Below the pieces are notes generated by a model that searched no databases, was not told where the DNA came from, and worked only from the letters and a program-made list of their open reading frames with translations. A stretch of 64,000 bases of DNA from Hyphomonas sp. (GTDB lineage Bacteria; Pseudomonadota; Alphaproteobacteria; Caulobacterales; Hyphomonadaceae), in NCBI GenBank assembly GCA_016124495.1, contig WGNP01000006.1, positions 1 to 64,000 of the forward strand. The letters are read 5' to 3'. Shown here one piece after another: positions 17,617-26,652 of the stretch. The translations under genes and the position numbers were made by a program. Position 1 is the stretch's first letter. Each line of letters opens with the position of its first letter.

Positions 17617-17982
17617 TCAGCTTCCGCTCGCAGGGCACTCGCCCACGTAAGCCACGCTGGCACCTGCCGCGAGGGCTTCGCACTTGTTGCCATAGGTCTC
17701 GCCGTCACATCCGCAGACCGGCATGTACTCACGCGTACAGATGGTCGGCGTCTTGACGCAGGTACCGGACGCGTCGGCGATGCTGCGGCAGACTCCCGCA
17801 TCGAAGATGCAGGCAAGCCCTTCCGCGCACGGGAGGCCTGCGATGCCGCTGCACATTTCGCCAACGGCCGCAACCGGGCGGCTGACTTCAGCCGCAGGCG
17901 GCTCATCTGCAGCCATCTCTTTCTTGAAATGGCCGCAACCGGCCAGGAGGGTCAGGGAAAGGGCAAGAAGAGCGGGTCGCAT
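17617..17982 (-). CDS. Kazal-domain lipoprotein
   Basis: The 121-residue protein begins MRPALLALSLTLLAGCGHF, a lipoprotein signal with lipobox LAGC, so the mature protein would be lipid-anchored at Cys16. After a linker come cysteine-rich segments (MCSGIAGLPCAEGLACIFDA). A Kazal-type domain completes it (CTREYMPVCGCDGETYGNKC, then EALAAGASVAYVGEC), complete with the CGxDGxTYxNxC core. Kazal domains inhibit serine proteases, so this could guard the cell envelope against proteases. The start is chosen because the signal peptide begins there; the longer upstream frame is not protein-like. It is transcribed toward the small membrane protein gene. Confidence 0.85.
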   Translation of the reverse strand: MRPALLALSLTLLAGCGHFKKEMAADEPPAAEVSRPVAAVGEMCSGIAGLPCAEGLACIFDAGVCRSIADASGTCVKTPTICTREYMPVCGCDGETYGNKCEALAAGASVAYVGECPASGS

Positions 17983-18044
17983 GATCTGTCTCCTGATTTC
18001 AGGAGAGCCTGCGACGCGCGCCGTTTCTTGGCAACCCCAGCCGC

Positions 18045-18962
18045 TTACTTCGCGCCGGCCGCGACCGAGGCGAAGATGTTCTGGCCATGCTCGCCGCCGG
18101 ATCTGAAGGCCGGGCGGGTGGTGCTGACGTCGGTGATCTGGTCCCACTTGGCGGCGACGGCTTCGGCGGTCAGCGCCTCGCCTGCGCCAACGAACACGCC
18201 GGCGGTTTCAACGATCTGCGCCATTGAGAAGGCGCCGGCGCCGGCCGACAGGATCATGCCGGTCGGGGCATCTTCCTTGACGAGGTTGATGACACCGGGG
18301 GTCACGTATTCCGGCTTCAGCGCCGTCAGCATCTGCTCCGACATGATGTCTTCTGTCATCCGGGTTGCAGCAATCGGGCAGACCGCGTTGATCTTGATGT
18401 CGTTTTTCGCGCCTTCGATCTTCAGCGTATTCATGATGCCGATCACGCCCAGCTTTGCCGCGCCATAGTTGGCCTGGCCGAAGTTGCCGTAGAGACCCGT
18501 CGACGAGGTGGTGACGACGATCCGGCCATAGTTCTGGGCCTTCATGATATCCCAGGCGGCATGGATCGGCAGGAAGCTGCCGCGCAGGTGGACAGCGAGG
18601 ACGAGGTCGATATCGTCGACCGACATCTTGGAGAACGAACGGTCGCGCAGGATGCCGGCATTGGCGATGATGATGTCGATGCGGCCCCATTTAGCCATCG
18701 TGTCGTCGATCATCTTCTTGACGCCGTCGACATCCGACACCGACGAGCCGTTGGCGATCGCTTCGCCGCCGAAGGCCTCGATTTCCTGCACCACGGCCTT
18801 GGCCGCATCCGAACCGCCGCCTGCGCCATCACGCGAGCCGCCCAGGTCGTTGACGACCACTTTGGCGCCGCGGCGGGCGAGTTCGAGCGCGTGGCAACGG
18901 CCAAGGCCGCCACCAGCACCGGTGACGATGGCAACGCGGCCGTCAAAACGGATCTCGGACAT
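18045..18962 (-). CDS. SDR dehydrogenase, MFE-2/HSD17B4-like
   Basis: The 305-residue short-chain dehydrogenase has the NAD(P) motif TGAGGGLG (14-21), the NAG motif in IIIANAGILRDRSF and the catalytic SST...YGAAK pair. The stretch VVVNDLGGSRDGAG after the first Rossmann unit is a hallmark of the (3R)-hydroxyacyl-CoA dehydrogenase part of peroxisomal multifunctional enzyme 2. The C-terminal extension of about 60 residues also fits that group. A role in beta-oxidation of an unusual acyl-CoA is likely; no hydratase domain is fused. GGAGACC lies just upstream of the ATG. Confidence 0.85.
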   Translation of the reverse strand: MSEIRFDGRVAIVTGAGGGLGRCHALELARRGAKVVVNDLGGSRDGAGGGSDAAKAVVQEIEAFGGEAIANGSSVSDVDGVKKMIDDTMAKWGRIDIIIANAGILRDRSFSKMSVDDIDLVLAVHLRGSFLPIHAAWDIMKAQNYGRIVVTTSSTGLYGNFGQANYGAAKLGVIGIMNTLKIEGAKNDIKINAVCPIAATRMTEDIMSEQMLTALKPEYVTPGVINLVKEDAPTGMILSAGAGAFSMAQIVETAGVFVGAGEALTAEAVAAKWDQITDVSTTRPAFRSGGEHGQNIFASVAAGAK

Positions 18963-19152
18963 GAGGGTCTCCTGAAACGGTTGTATTGTTTGGGCGGTGT
19001 CACACCAGACGTTCACGTCAACGTCAAGCACGTCCGCTGCGTCACCTCGCCCGCCGGGCGGCCAAACGGGCGTGAGATACCCCTCGGTCAATCTTGCCAC
19101 GGTTAATCCGGCGTGATTTCCTCAGTTCTGAAACAGCACTCGGGAGGAAACC

Positions 19153-19521
19153 ATGCTGGCCTACGTGACACTGGGAACCAACAACAAGGAAAAGGCGCTC
19201 GCTTTCTATGACGCCGTGCTCGGCGAAATGGGCGCGAAGCGCTTTTTCGCAAACGAACGGCTGCAGTTTTACGGCGTCGGCCCTGGCCAGCCGATGCTCG
19301 GAATCGGCGACACTTATGATCAGAAATCCGCAACGGCCGGCAACGGCGTGATGCCGGCGCTTGCCTGCGCCAGCAAGGAAGTCGTGGATAAGGTCTATGC
19401 CAAGGCGATCTCGATGGGCGCCACTGATGAAGGCGCACCCGGCAACCGGATGCCGACCTTCTATGGCGCTTACTTCCGTGATCCGGATGGCAACAAGCTC
19501 TGCGTCTGCAAGCTCGGCTAG
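19153..19521 (+). CDS. VOC/glyoxalase-family protein
   Basis: This is a 122-residue single VOC module with MLAYVTLGTNNKEKALAFYD at the start and FRDPDGNKLCVCKLG at the end. In this family paired modules build a metal site for isomerases, dioxygenases or fosfomycin-type resistance enzymes. A canonical glutamate near the C-terminus (as in NxIE) is replaced here by Cys (KLCVC). The substrate is unknown. GGGAGGAAACC is a strong ribosome-binding site, and a terminator follows. Confidence 0.85.
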   Translation: MLAYVTLGTNNKEKALAFYDAVLGEMGAKRFFANERLQFYGVGPGQPMLGIGDTYDQKSATAGNGVMPALACASKEVVDKVYAKAISMGATDEGAPGNRMPTFYGAYFRDPDGNKLCVCKLG

Positions 19522-19544
19522 ATCAGGCGACTGCATTTCCTGCA

Positions 19545-19577
19545 AAACCCTCCGGCGTTGGCCGGAGGGTTTTTTCT
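19545..19577 (+). terminator. Rho-independent terminator
   Basis: CCCTCCGGC (19548-19556) pairs with GCCGGAGGG (19561-19569) around GTTG, followed by six Ts. With A-rich sequence on the other side it could also work for the converging remnant on the minus strand. Confidence 0.92.
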
Positions 19578-19584
19578 TGGCGGA

Positions 19585-20788
19585 TCACTCCGGCCGCGCG
19601 TCCTCCGGCTTTCCCGCATAGAAGGTGCGCAGGCCGGCCGCGAGCGCGTCCAGTGCGGGCTCATTGAGGTACATCATGTGGCCAGCCTTATAGCAGGTCA
19701 TCGCCACCCGTTCCTGCGCAATGCCATAACGGGCAAACGTGATCTCGGCGTCGAAGAATGGCGTGATCATGTCGGAACAGCCGTTGGCGACCCAGACTTT
19801 CATCGCCGTGTTCTGGCGCATCGCCGTGGTCAACTGGGCCGAGACGTTCAGGTAATGCGGCTCCCAGTACTCGCCCTCCGGCACATCGCGGTAGTTCCAG
19901 TTCGTCGACGCCGCCTCGCTCGGCACCATTCAGGGCCGGTCCATCTTCACGCCGAGATCGGCGGAGAGATACTGGTTCATCAGGGCCGAATAGACCGAAC
20001 CGATGGCGTAGCCTGAAACGTCCGCATCCGGAGTTTCCGCCACATCGTCGGCTTCGGCGCCGAGATAGCGCCCGTCGGGGCGCCCGAAGGCAACGCCCTT
20101 GTCGCGCAGTAATTCCTTCTGGAAGTGCGGCATCAGGATCTCGAGATCGGAGGAGTCGATATACGCCTGTGAAAGCCCGGTGAAGTAGGCAAGGCGCTCG
20201 CGGATCCGGGCGCCCTCGTCCGGTGCGAGCGTTGCGCCTTTCCAGAGCGCCGGCCCATATTCGTCGCGGGCGAAGGCGCGCGCTTCCGCAAGGAGCTGGT
20301 CCTGCGGTACGCCGGCGCCGGCGCGGCCATGATACTGCGCCGCCGCCGCCATGCTCGGCAGGTAGGTGACGCAGGAATAGATGTTGTCGTGGACGGACGG
20401 GGGCCCTTCATAGTCCAGCGCCTGCGAGATCAGCACGAGCCCTTTGAGCGCAATATCGACATCGCCGGTCAGCATACGGTCGGCGAACGGGCAGCCGTTG
20501 AGCGTTTCGCCGCCCGGCCCCGTATCGACAGGATCATCGCGGCCTATGGCGTGCAGAACGTCTGCCCGTTCGCCACCCGAGGCCAGGCTTGCGCCTGCAG
20601 GATAAAGGTCTGCCTGTCCAAAGAAGAAGCCGCGCTTAGCCGGCGAGATCGGCCTCAACAGACCGGTCCCGGTCCGGCGCGGCCGTTGTGGCAGGAGTAT
20701 CGGCCGCCAGCATGACGGGCAGCTCCGGTGTCTGCACAGAGCACGCAGCAAGGCAGAGCGCAATCAGGCAGGCCGTGCGTCTTGGCAT
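19585..20788 (-). pseudogene. Broken S10-family serine carboxypeptidase
   Basis: On the minus strand a signal-peptide start (MPRRTACLIALCLAACSVQT from 20788) runs to a TAA at 20636-20638. A second frame carries ALKGLVLISQALDYEG, DNIYSCVTYLPSMAAAAQYH and VKMDRP, and stops at a TGA (19930-19932). The same frame resumes at once as MVPSEAASTNWNYRDVP to the end. The C-terminal catalytic Asp (NGCSDMITPFFD) and His (KAGHMMYLNE) are still readable. The N-terminal half with the GESYG nucleophile cannot be found, so there has been an internal deletion as well as a frameshift and a nonsense change. The intact family runs to about 500 residues; this interval encodes at most 400. It would have been a secreted or lipid-anchored peptidase. 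Confidence 0.85.
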
Positions 20789-20997
20789 GCGTGGGGAGGT
20801 CCTTCTGCCGCCGGTTAATGGTTGCGCCCGGCAATCACCCGGCCGGGTCAACGCAACTCGCCCGGTGGGCCAGGCGAACGCTGCCCAATGCCGCCGCAAA
20901 GCGAATGACGCGGTCGACCGGTTGCCTTTGCCTTCTTTCCAACCGGCAAGGTGGCAGCTAAGCCTGCTCCCGGGTGCTAGTCTGAAGGGAGGCGCGT

Positions 20998-22326
20998 TTG
21001 ACAATGCCAGCAGGTTACGAGTGGGGTTGGGACAATGGCCGCGCACTGATCGGGATCTTGGTGATCTACGCCCTGTGTTGGGCGCTGTCGTCCAATCGCA
21101 AGGCGCTGCCGTGGAAGATCATCCTCGGCGCGACGGTCCTCCAGTTCAGCTTTGCGCTCCTGTTCTTCGGCGTTCCGCAACTGTTGGGCATGGGCAACGC
21201 CGGCGTGGCAGGCGGCGACAATCCGGTCATCAAGGCACTGGTTGATGCAACCCGCTACGGCACGAACTTCGTGTTCGGTTATGTCGGTGACAACACGCTC
21301 GTTGCGCAGCCCTTCACGCCTTTCACCACGGCCGAGGGTCTCGTGCCCCCTTCCTTCTTCTTCCAGATCCTGCCGCTGATCATCGTCGTCGCGGCGCTCT
21401 CCGCGATGCTCTGGCACTGGGGCATCCTGAGATGGATCACTACTGCTTTCGCGGCGATCTTTCGCCGGACGATGGGCATCAGCGGGCCGACATCGCTCGC
21501 CGTCTCAGCCAACGTGTTCATGGGCATGACCGAAGCGCCGCTGCTCGTGCGCCCGTATCTCAAGACGATGACGCGAACCGAATTGCTGACCATGATGACG
21601 GCAGGCTTCGCGACGATTGCCGGTTCGGTGATGGTCGTCTACGCCACCATGCTCGACGGCAAGCTCGCCAATCCGATCACGCAGCTTTTCGTGGCCTCGA
21701 TGATGGCTGCGCCGGCGGCGGTGGCAGTGGCGATGACGCTGATCCCGGAATCCGAAGTGACCAGCGACAATAATCAGCAGCCGGACTTCAAGTACGCCTC
21801 GACGATGGACGCGTTCTCCACCGGCGCCACCGACGGACTGAAGATCGTCTTCAACATTGCAACCATGCTGATTGCGGCGCTTGCATTGCTTTATCTCGTC
21901 AATGAAGGCTTCAAGGCCCTGCCGGACGTTGCCGGTTCGGCCCTGTCGATCGAACGCATCCTCGGCTGGATCTTCGCCCCGCTGATGTACATGGTCGGCG
22001 TGCCGCTGGAAGAAGCTTCGAAGTCCGGCGGCCTGATGGGCGTCAAGACGGTGCTGACGGAGTTCGTCGCCTTCATCCAGCTCGCCAGCGTGCCCGTCGA
22101 AGACATGGACCCCCGCACGCGCATGATCACCGCGCACGCCGTCTGCGGCTTTGCGAACTTCGGCTCGATCGGAATCCTGATCGGCGGCCTCTCCATCATG
22201 GAGCCCGAGCGGCGCGACGATTTCCTGAAGCTCGCCTGGCACACCCTGCTGGCCGGGACGCTCGCGACCTGCCTCTCGGCGGCCGTGGTCGGCGCCTTGC
22301 CATACCAGCTGTTCTCCGGAGTTTAA
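20998..22326 (+). CDS. nupC: Concentrative nucleoside transporter, NupC family
   Basis: The 442-residue inner-membrane protein has about ten hydrophobic segments and CNT-family motifs: SANVFMGMTEAPLLVRPYL (nucleoside and cation site) and the second-half repeat around GVPLEEASKSGGLMG. HAVCGFANFGSIGILIGGLS near the C-terminus is also typical. CNT proteins import nucleosides with protons or sodium. The start is uncertain. A TTG at 20998 is five to six bases from GGGAGG, while the ATG at 21004 is eleven away; I list the TTG. No nucleoside catabolic gene is adjacent. Confidence 0.9.
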   Translation: MTMPAGYEWGWDNGRALIGILVIYALCWALSSNRKALPWKIILGATVLQFSFALLFFGVPQLLGMGNAGVAGGDNPVIKALVDATRYGTNFVFGYVGDNTLVAQPFTPFTTAEGLVPPSFFFQILPLIIVVAALSAMLWHWGILRWITTAFAAIFRRTMGISGPTSLAVSANVFMGMTEAPLLVRPYLKTMTRTELLTMMTAGFATIAGSVMVVYATMLDGKLANPITQLFVASMMAAPAAVAVAMTLIPESEVTSDNNQQPDFKYASTMDAFSTGATDGLKIVFNIATMLIAALALLYLVNEGFKALPDVAGSALSIERILGWIFAPLMYMVGVPLEEASKSGGLMGVKTVLTEFVAFIQLASVPVEDMDPRTRMITAHAVCGFANFGSIGILIGGLSIMEPERRDDFLKLAWHTLLAGTLATCLSAAVVGALPYQLFSGV

Positions 22327-22403
22327 TCACGACCTGTCAGATAGTCTTATCACTCGCTTGAGGAAAACAGCGTGGCGGGGCTTCGATTTGTTGGCGACAA
22401 GCG

Positions 22404-23186
22404 ATGCTACAGTTTCTGGGCGGAAAACCGGTTGTGCCATTCGTCATCGATGAACTCTTTCTCTGGCTGATCCTCGTCGGCTTCCTCGCCCAGATGGTCG
22501 ATGGCGCCCTCGGCATGGCCTACGGCGTGATCTCGACCTCGGCGATGTTGCTGATGGGCATTCCGCCAGCGCTGGCGAGCGCCAACGTGCATGCGGCGGA
22601 AGTGTTCACCACGGCGGCCTCCGGCACCTCCCATGCCATTGCCCGCAACGTCGACTGGAACGTGTTCTGGCGCCTCGCGCTCTTCGGCTCCGCCGGCGCC
22701 GTGATCGGCGCCTTCCTGATCAGCCACGCCGACACCAGCTTCATCCGCCCCTTTATCGCAGCCTACCTTCTGCTGATGGGCGTCATCGTGATCTGGAAGG
22801 GCCTGCGTCCAAGGGGCAGCGCCCCGAAGATCGGCCGGGTGCGTATCCTCGGTTTCGCGGGCGGGATGGCTGACGCCATCGGCGGCGGCGGTTGGGGGCC
22901 GGTCGTAACGTCAAACCTGATCGCCCGCGGCGGTGAACCAAGCCGGATGGTCGGCACGGTCAACCTCGCGGAGTTCGTGGTGACCGTCTCGGCCAGCCTT
23001 GCCTTCCTGGTCGCGCTCGGGCCTACTTTTGGCAAGGCGGCGCTGGCGCTGCTGATCGGCGGCGTCGTGGCGGCGCCAATTGCCGCATGGGCTGCCCGCC
23101 GCGTGCCGCGCCAGACCCTGACGGTGATCGTCGGGGTCGCCATCTGCCTTGTCAGCGCCTACAACCTGTGGAGGGCGCTCGTCTGA
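22404..23186 (+). CDS. TauE/SafE (TSUP) family permease
   Basis: The 260-residue protein has eight probable membrane helices. It is the TSUP type by the duplicated pattern VDGALGMAYGVIST in the first half and GGMADAIGGGGWGPVVTSNL in the second. Such proteins move sulfite, sulfoacetate or other sulfur-containing anions. The ATG at 22404 has no good Shine-Dalgarno, and a GTG at about 22435 (MPFVIDELF) is a reasonable alternative. It lies 77 bases after nupC and 27 before a TonB receptor gene. Confidence 0.87.
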   Translation: MLQFLGGKPVVPFVIDELFLWLILVGFLAQMVDGALGMAYGVISTSAMLLMGIPPALASANVHAAEVFTTAASGTSHAIARNVDWNVFWRLALFGSAGAVIGAFLISHADTSFIRPFIAAYLLLMGVIVIWKGLRPRGSAPKIGRVRILGFAGGMADAIGGGGWGPVVTSNLIARGGEPSRMVGTVNLAEFVVTVSASLAFLVALGPTFGKAALALLIGGVVAAPIAAWAARRVPRQTLTVIVGVAICLVSAYNLWRALV

Positions 23187-23213
23187 TCTGCGCCTCTTCG
23201 AGGGAGTGCGCGC

Positions 23214-25241
23214 GTGTCGTTTCGTAAGGGATTGATTGGGGTTGCGGCTGCGGCATTTGCCCCGGCTGGCCTGGCACAGACTGACCCGGTTAACACCGCT
23301 CAACTCGCCGACATGCGTCTCATGCCCATCGAAGTCTGGGGCGACCGCAAGGACCGGGACCCCGGCGCGCAGTCGGTCATGGATGCGGAGCTGATCGCGG
23401 ATACCGCAGCCGACCGCCCGGCCGAGATCCTCAACCAGGCCCCCGGCGTCAATATACAGATGAACTCCGGGCAGGAGCATCTGATTGCTATCCGGTCGCC
23501 GGTGCTGACTGGCGGAGCCGGGCAGGGAAGTTTCCTCATTCTCGAGAACGGCGTGCCTACCCGTTCGCCCGCCTTCGGCAACGTCAACAGCCTGATCGAG
23601 CCGCATCTGGAAATCGCTGACGCCATCGAAATCATCCGGGGGCCGGGCAGTGCGAAATATGGCTCGAACGCCGTACACGGACTGATCAACGTCATCCTGC
23701 CGGATCCTGACTCCGGCCGGTCGCTGCGCGCCAGCTATGGCACGCTCGGCCGCTGGCGCGGCGATGCCTCCGTGAATTTCGGTGCCGATACACGCTTCAA
23801 CCTGTCCCTCATGGACGACAAGGGCTGGCGCGATGAGACGGGCGGCGAGCAGCAGAAAATGTCGCTGCTCACCCGGAAATCCCTCGGCGCATGGGACGCC
23901 AGCGCCTGGCTCTCTGCCTCCAGCCTCAACCAGGAAACTGCGAGTTTCATTCAGGGCACCCGCGCCTATGAGGACCGCGATCTCGCCGAAACAAACCCGA
24001 ATCCTGAAGCCTTCCGGGATGCCTGGTCAGCCCGCGCCGGTCTGCGGCTGGAACGCGAACTCGGCCCCGGCAAGCTGATCCTGACGCCCAACCTGCACAG
24101 CCAGGGCATGGTCTTCTCGCAGCACTTCCTGCCCTATGGCGGCGTCGAGAAGAACGCGCATACCGGCGGCGGCCTGATGGCACGCTATGATCTGCAGTCC
24201 GTCGGCCGCATCAGCTGGCGCGTCGGCGCCGACACAGATTTCGCGTCCGGCTATCTCAAGGAAATTCAGCCGCAGCCAAACGCCAACCCGGCTTTTCCTC
24301 GAGGCATTCACTACGATTATCTGGTCGAGACGCAGGTCTTCGCCCTGTGGAGTGAAGCGGATGTGCAGCTCACGGGCAATCTGCGCCTCCTCGCCGGCCT
24401 GCGCGGCGAGACCCACGATTACAGCTACGACACCCGCGCGCGCGCCGGCATCAATGGCCGCTTCAATGTACCGGTGGACCGCTCGGATGATTTCAGCTTT
24501 ATCACACCGAAAATCGGCCTCGTCTGGGACCGCAACTGGTATAGTCTCTATGCCAACTATGCTCGCGGCGCCCGGGCGCCGCAGGTCTCCGATCTCTACC
24601 GGTTGCAGATACGCCAGGTCGCCGGTGAGGTTCAGGCGGAAACGCTGGACAGCCTCGAAGCCGGTGTGCGCGCAGATGCACTGTTCGGGCATCTGGATTT
24701 CGACATTGCTGCTTACTGGATGGAGAAGGAAAACTTCTTCTTCCGTGATTCCGATGGCTTGAATGTCGTCGACGGATCCACCCGCCATGTCGGCATCGAG
24801 GCCGCCGCCACGCTTCGTATCGATGACCGTCTGAGCCTTGGCGGCAACCTCGCCTGGAGTGACCAGACCTATACCTTCAACCGCCCGGTCGTCGCTGCGC
24901 TGGAGCGGATCACCTCCGGCAACACCATCGACACGGCGCCCGAATGGCTCGGCGATGCGCGGATAGATTGGCAGGCCACGGACGCGCTTGCGCTGTCGCT
25001 CACGCTCGAACATGTCGGCGAGTACTTCACCGACCCCGCCAACACGGTCACCTATCCAGGCCATACCGTGTTCGGCGCCCGCGCAGGCTGGAACATCAGC
25101 GACATGCTGGAAGCCTCGCTGACCCTCCGCAACGTGACGGATGAAGCCTACGCCGACCGCGCCGACGTCGCTTTCGGCAATGAGCGCTACTTTCCCGGAG
25201 AGCCGCTGAACGCGACCTTCGGCCTGACAAAAAGATTCTGA
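23214..25241 (+). CDS. TonB-dependent outer-membrane receptor
   Basis: The 675-residue receptor starts at a GTG after GAGGGAG. A signal peptide ends near PAGLAQ (about residue 22). The plug domain (about 40-160) includes ILNQAPGVNIQMNSG and IEIIRGPGSAKYGSNAVHGL. A 22-strand barrel follows and the protein ends in the outer-membrane signature aromatic FGLTKRF. A TonB box is not obvious. Receptors of this kind import siderophores, vitamin B12, metals or sugars; I see nothing here that fixes the substrate. The upstream permease gene is in the same direction and close, so a shared transcript is possible. A GST gene follows after 11 bases. Confidence 0.92.
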   Translation: MSFRKGLIGVAAAAFAPAGLAQTDPVNTAQLADMRLMPIEVWGDRKDRDPGAQSVMDAELIADTAADRPAEILNQAPGVNIQMNSGQEHLIAIRSPVLTGGAGQGSFLILENGVPTRSPAFGNVNSLIEPHLEIADAIEIIRGPGSAKYGSNAVHGLINVILPDPDSGRSLRASYGTLGRWRGDASVNFGADTRFNLSLMDDKGWRDETGGEQQKMSLLTRKSLGAWDASAWLSASSLNQETASFIQGTRAYEDRDLAETNPNPEAFRDAWSARAGLRLERELGPGKLILTPNLHSQGMVFSQHFLPYGGVEKNAHTGGGLMARYDLQSVGRISWRVGADTDFASGYLKEIQPQPNANPAFPRGIHYDYLVETQVFALWSEADVQLTGNLRLLAGLRGETHDYSYDTRARAGINGRFNVPVDRSDDFSFITPKIGLVWDRNWYSLYANYARGARAPQVSDLYRLQIRQVAGEVQAETLDSLEAGVRADALFGHLDFDIAAYWMEKENFFFRDSDGLNVVDGSTRHVGIEAAATLRIDDRLSLGGNLAWSDQTYTFNRPVVAALERITSGNTIDTAPEWLGDARIDWQATDALALSLTLEHVGEYFTDPANTVTYPGHTVFGARAGWNISDMLEASLTLRNVTDEAYADRADVAFGNERYFPGEPLNATFGLTKRF

Positions 25242-25252
25242 GGAGGAAACAC

Positions 25253-25867
25253 ATGAAGCTCTATCATAGCCCGTCCACGCCGAACCCTGACCGCGTGATC
25301 TATTTCCTGCGCGCCAAGGGCAAGCTGGACGCCGTCGAGCTCGAGGAAATCTCGATCATGAAGCAGGAGCACAAGCAGCCGGGCTACCGCGAAGTCTCGC
25401 CCTATGCGCAGGTGCCCGCGCTGATCCTCGACGATGGCACGAACATCACCGAGAGCCGCGCCATCTGCACCTACTTCGAAGGCATCTTCCCGGAGCCAAA
25501 CCTAATGGGCAGGGACCCTAAGGAAAAAGCCCTGATCGAGATGTGGGACCGGCGCGTCGAGATGATGTTCTTCATCCAGTTCGCCGGCTGGTTCCGCAAC
25601 GCGCATCCCGCCATGGCGCCGCTCGAAGTGCCGCAAAGCGCCGAAGCCGCCGCCAAGAGCGAAAAGGCCGCGCGCAAGATGGCGGAGCGTTTCAACGAAC
25701 ACCTCGCCAATAATGCGTTCGTTGCGGCCGACCGGTTCACGATCGCCGACATCACCCTCTACATCACCTGCGGTTTCTGCCGCGTGATGAAGTGGGCGCC
25801 GCACAAGGAGATGCCGAACCTGGGGCGCTGGCACGCGGAGATGACCGCGCGGGGCTTTGCGGGCTAG
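25253..25867 (+). CDS. Glutathione S-transferase family protein
   Basis: The 204-residue protein has a thioredoxin-fold N-terminus (MKLYHSPSTPNPDRVIYFLR) with Ser/Pro residues at the usual GSH site. The ESRAICTYFEG motif (about 66-76) binds the glutathione gamma-glutamyl group, and an all-helical C-terminal domain contains FTIADITLYI. It probably conjugates or reduces an electrophile in the cytoplasm. GGAGGAAAC precedes the start. Its TAG stop shares a CTAG palindrome with the convergent SDR gene. Confidence 0.9.
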   Translation: MKLYHSPSTPNPDRVIYFLRAKGKLDAVELEEISIMKQEHKQPGYREVSPYAQVPALILDDGTNITESRAICTYFEGIFPEPNLMGRDPKEKALIEMWDRRVEMMFFIQFAGWFRNAHPAMAPLEVPQSAEAAAKSEKAARKMAERFNEHLANNAFVAADRFTIADITLYITCGFCRVMKWAPHKEMPNLGRWHAEMTARGFAG

Positions 25868-26652
25868 GCGTTCTTGATGTTCATCCCGCCATCCACCGGG
25901 ATGTGGGCGCCGTTGAGAAAGCTCGCCGCCGGCAACACCAGCGACAGCGTCATGTTGGCGACCTCTTCCGGAATTCCGTACCTGCGCAGCGGCACGCGGC
26001 GCTTGGCATAGATTTCCTTGTGCTCGTCCGGAATGCCCGCGGTGATACCGGTGGTGATCGGGCCCGGGCAGATACAGTTCACTGTGATGCCCTCGCGGCC
26101 AAGGTCTACCGCCAGCCCGCGCGTCAGGCCGATTACGCCATGCTTGGCCGCCACATAGGGCGAGTTGCCCGGCGTCGCGCCGAGACCTTCCGTGGACGCA
26201 ATATTGACGATCCGCCCCCAGCCATTCCTGCGCATGTAGGGCAAGGCCGCGCGGATCGCCCGCTGGTGCGAGGTCAGCATCACGTTGATGCTCGGGCCCC
26301 AGCTGTCCTCATAGCTCTCGTCGCCTACCTGCGCCGGAATCGCAAAGCCCGCATTGTTCACAAGAATGTCCATCCCGCCGAAATGCGCCGCTGCCTCATC
26401 CACCACGCGCTTGATCGCCGCGCCGTCGCTGACATCCAGTGCCCAGCCCTTCACGTGCTGGATGCCCGCAGCCTTGATCTCCTCGACGACGATATCGACG
26501 TTCGCCTGCTTGAGGTCGGTGACGGCGACATTCGCGCCTTCGCGGGCGAACAGGTGCGCGGTCGCGCGCCCCATGCCGCTGGCGGCGCCGGTGATCAGCG
26601 CGGTCCTGCCTTTGATGGAGCGGGAAAGTTCCTGATAGGGGGGGTGGCTCAT
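25864..26652 (-). CDS. Short-chain dehydrogenase/reductase
   Basis: The 262-residue classical SDR has TGAASGMG (about 21-28) for NAD(P), NNAG (about 99-102), a Ser in NIASTEG, YVAAK (the catalytic Tyr-Lys) and PGPITTGI. The C-terminal VDGGMNIKNA is typical of beta-ketoacyl/FabG-like members. The substrate cannot be told. The gene overlaps its upstream neighbour, the thioesterase gene, by four bases, so the two form an operon. Confidence 0.88.
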   Translation of the reverse strand: MSHPPYQELSRSIKGRTALITGAASGMGRATAHLFAREGANVAVTDLKQANVDIVVEEIKAAGIQHVKGWALDVSDGAAIKRVVDEAAAHFGGMDILVNNAGFAIPAQVGDESYEDSWGPSINVMLTSHQRAIRAALPYMRRNGWGRIVNIASTEGLGATPGNSPYVAAKHGVIGLTRGLAVDLGREGITVNCICPGPITTGITAGIPDEHKEIYAKRRVPLRRYGIPEEVANMTLSLVLPAASFLNGAHIPVDGGMNIKNA

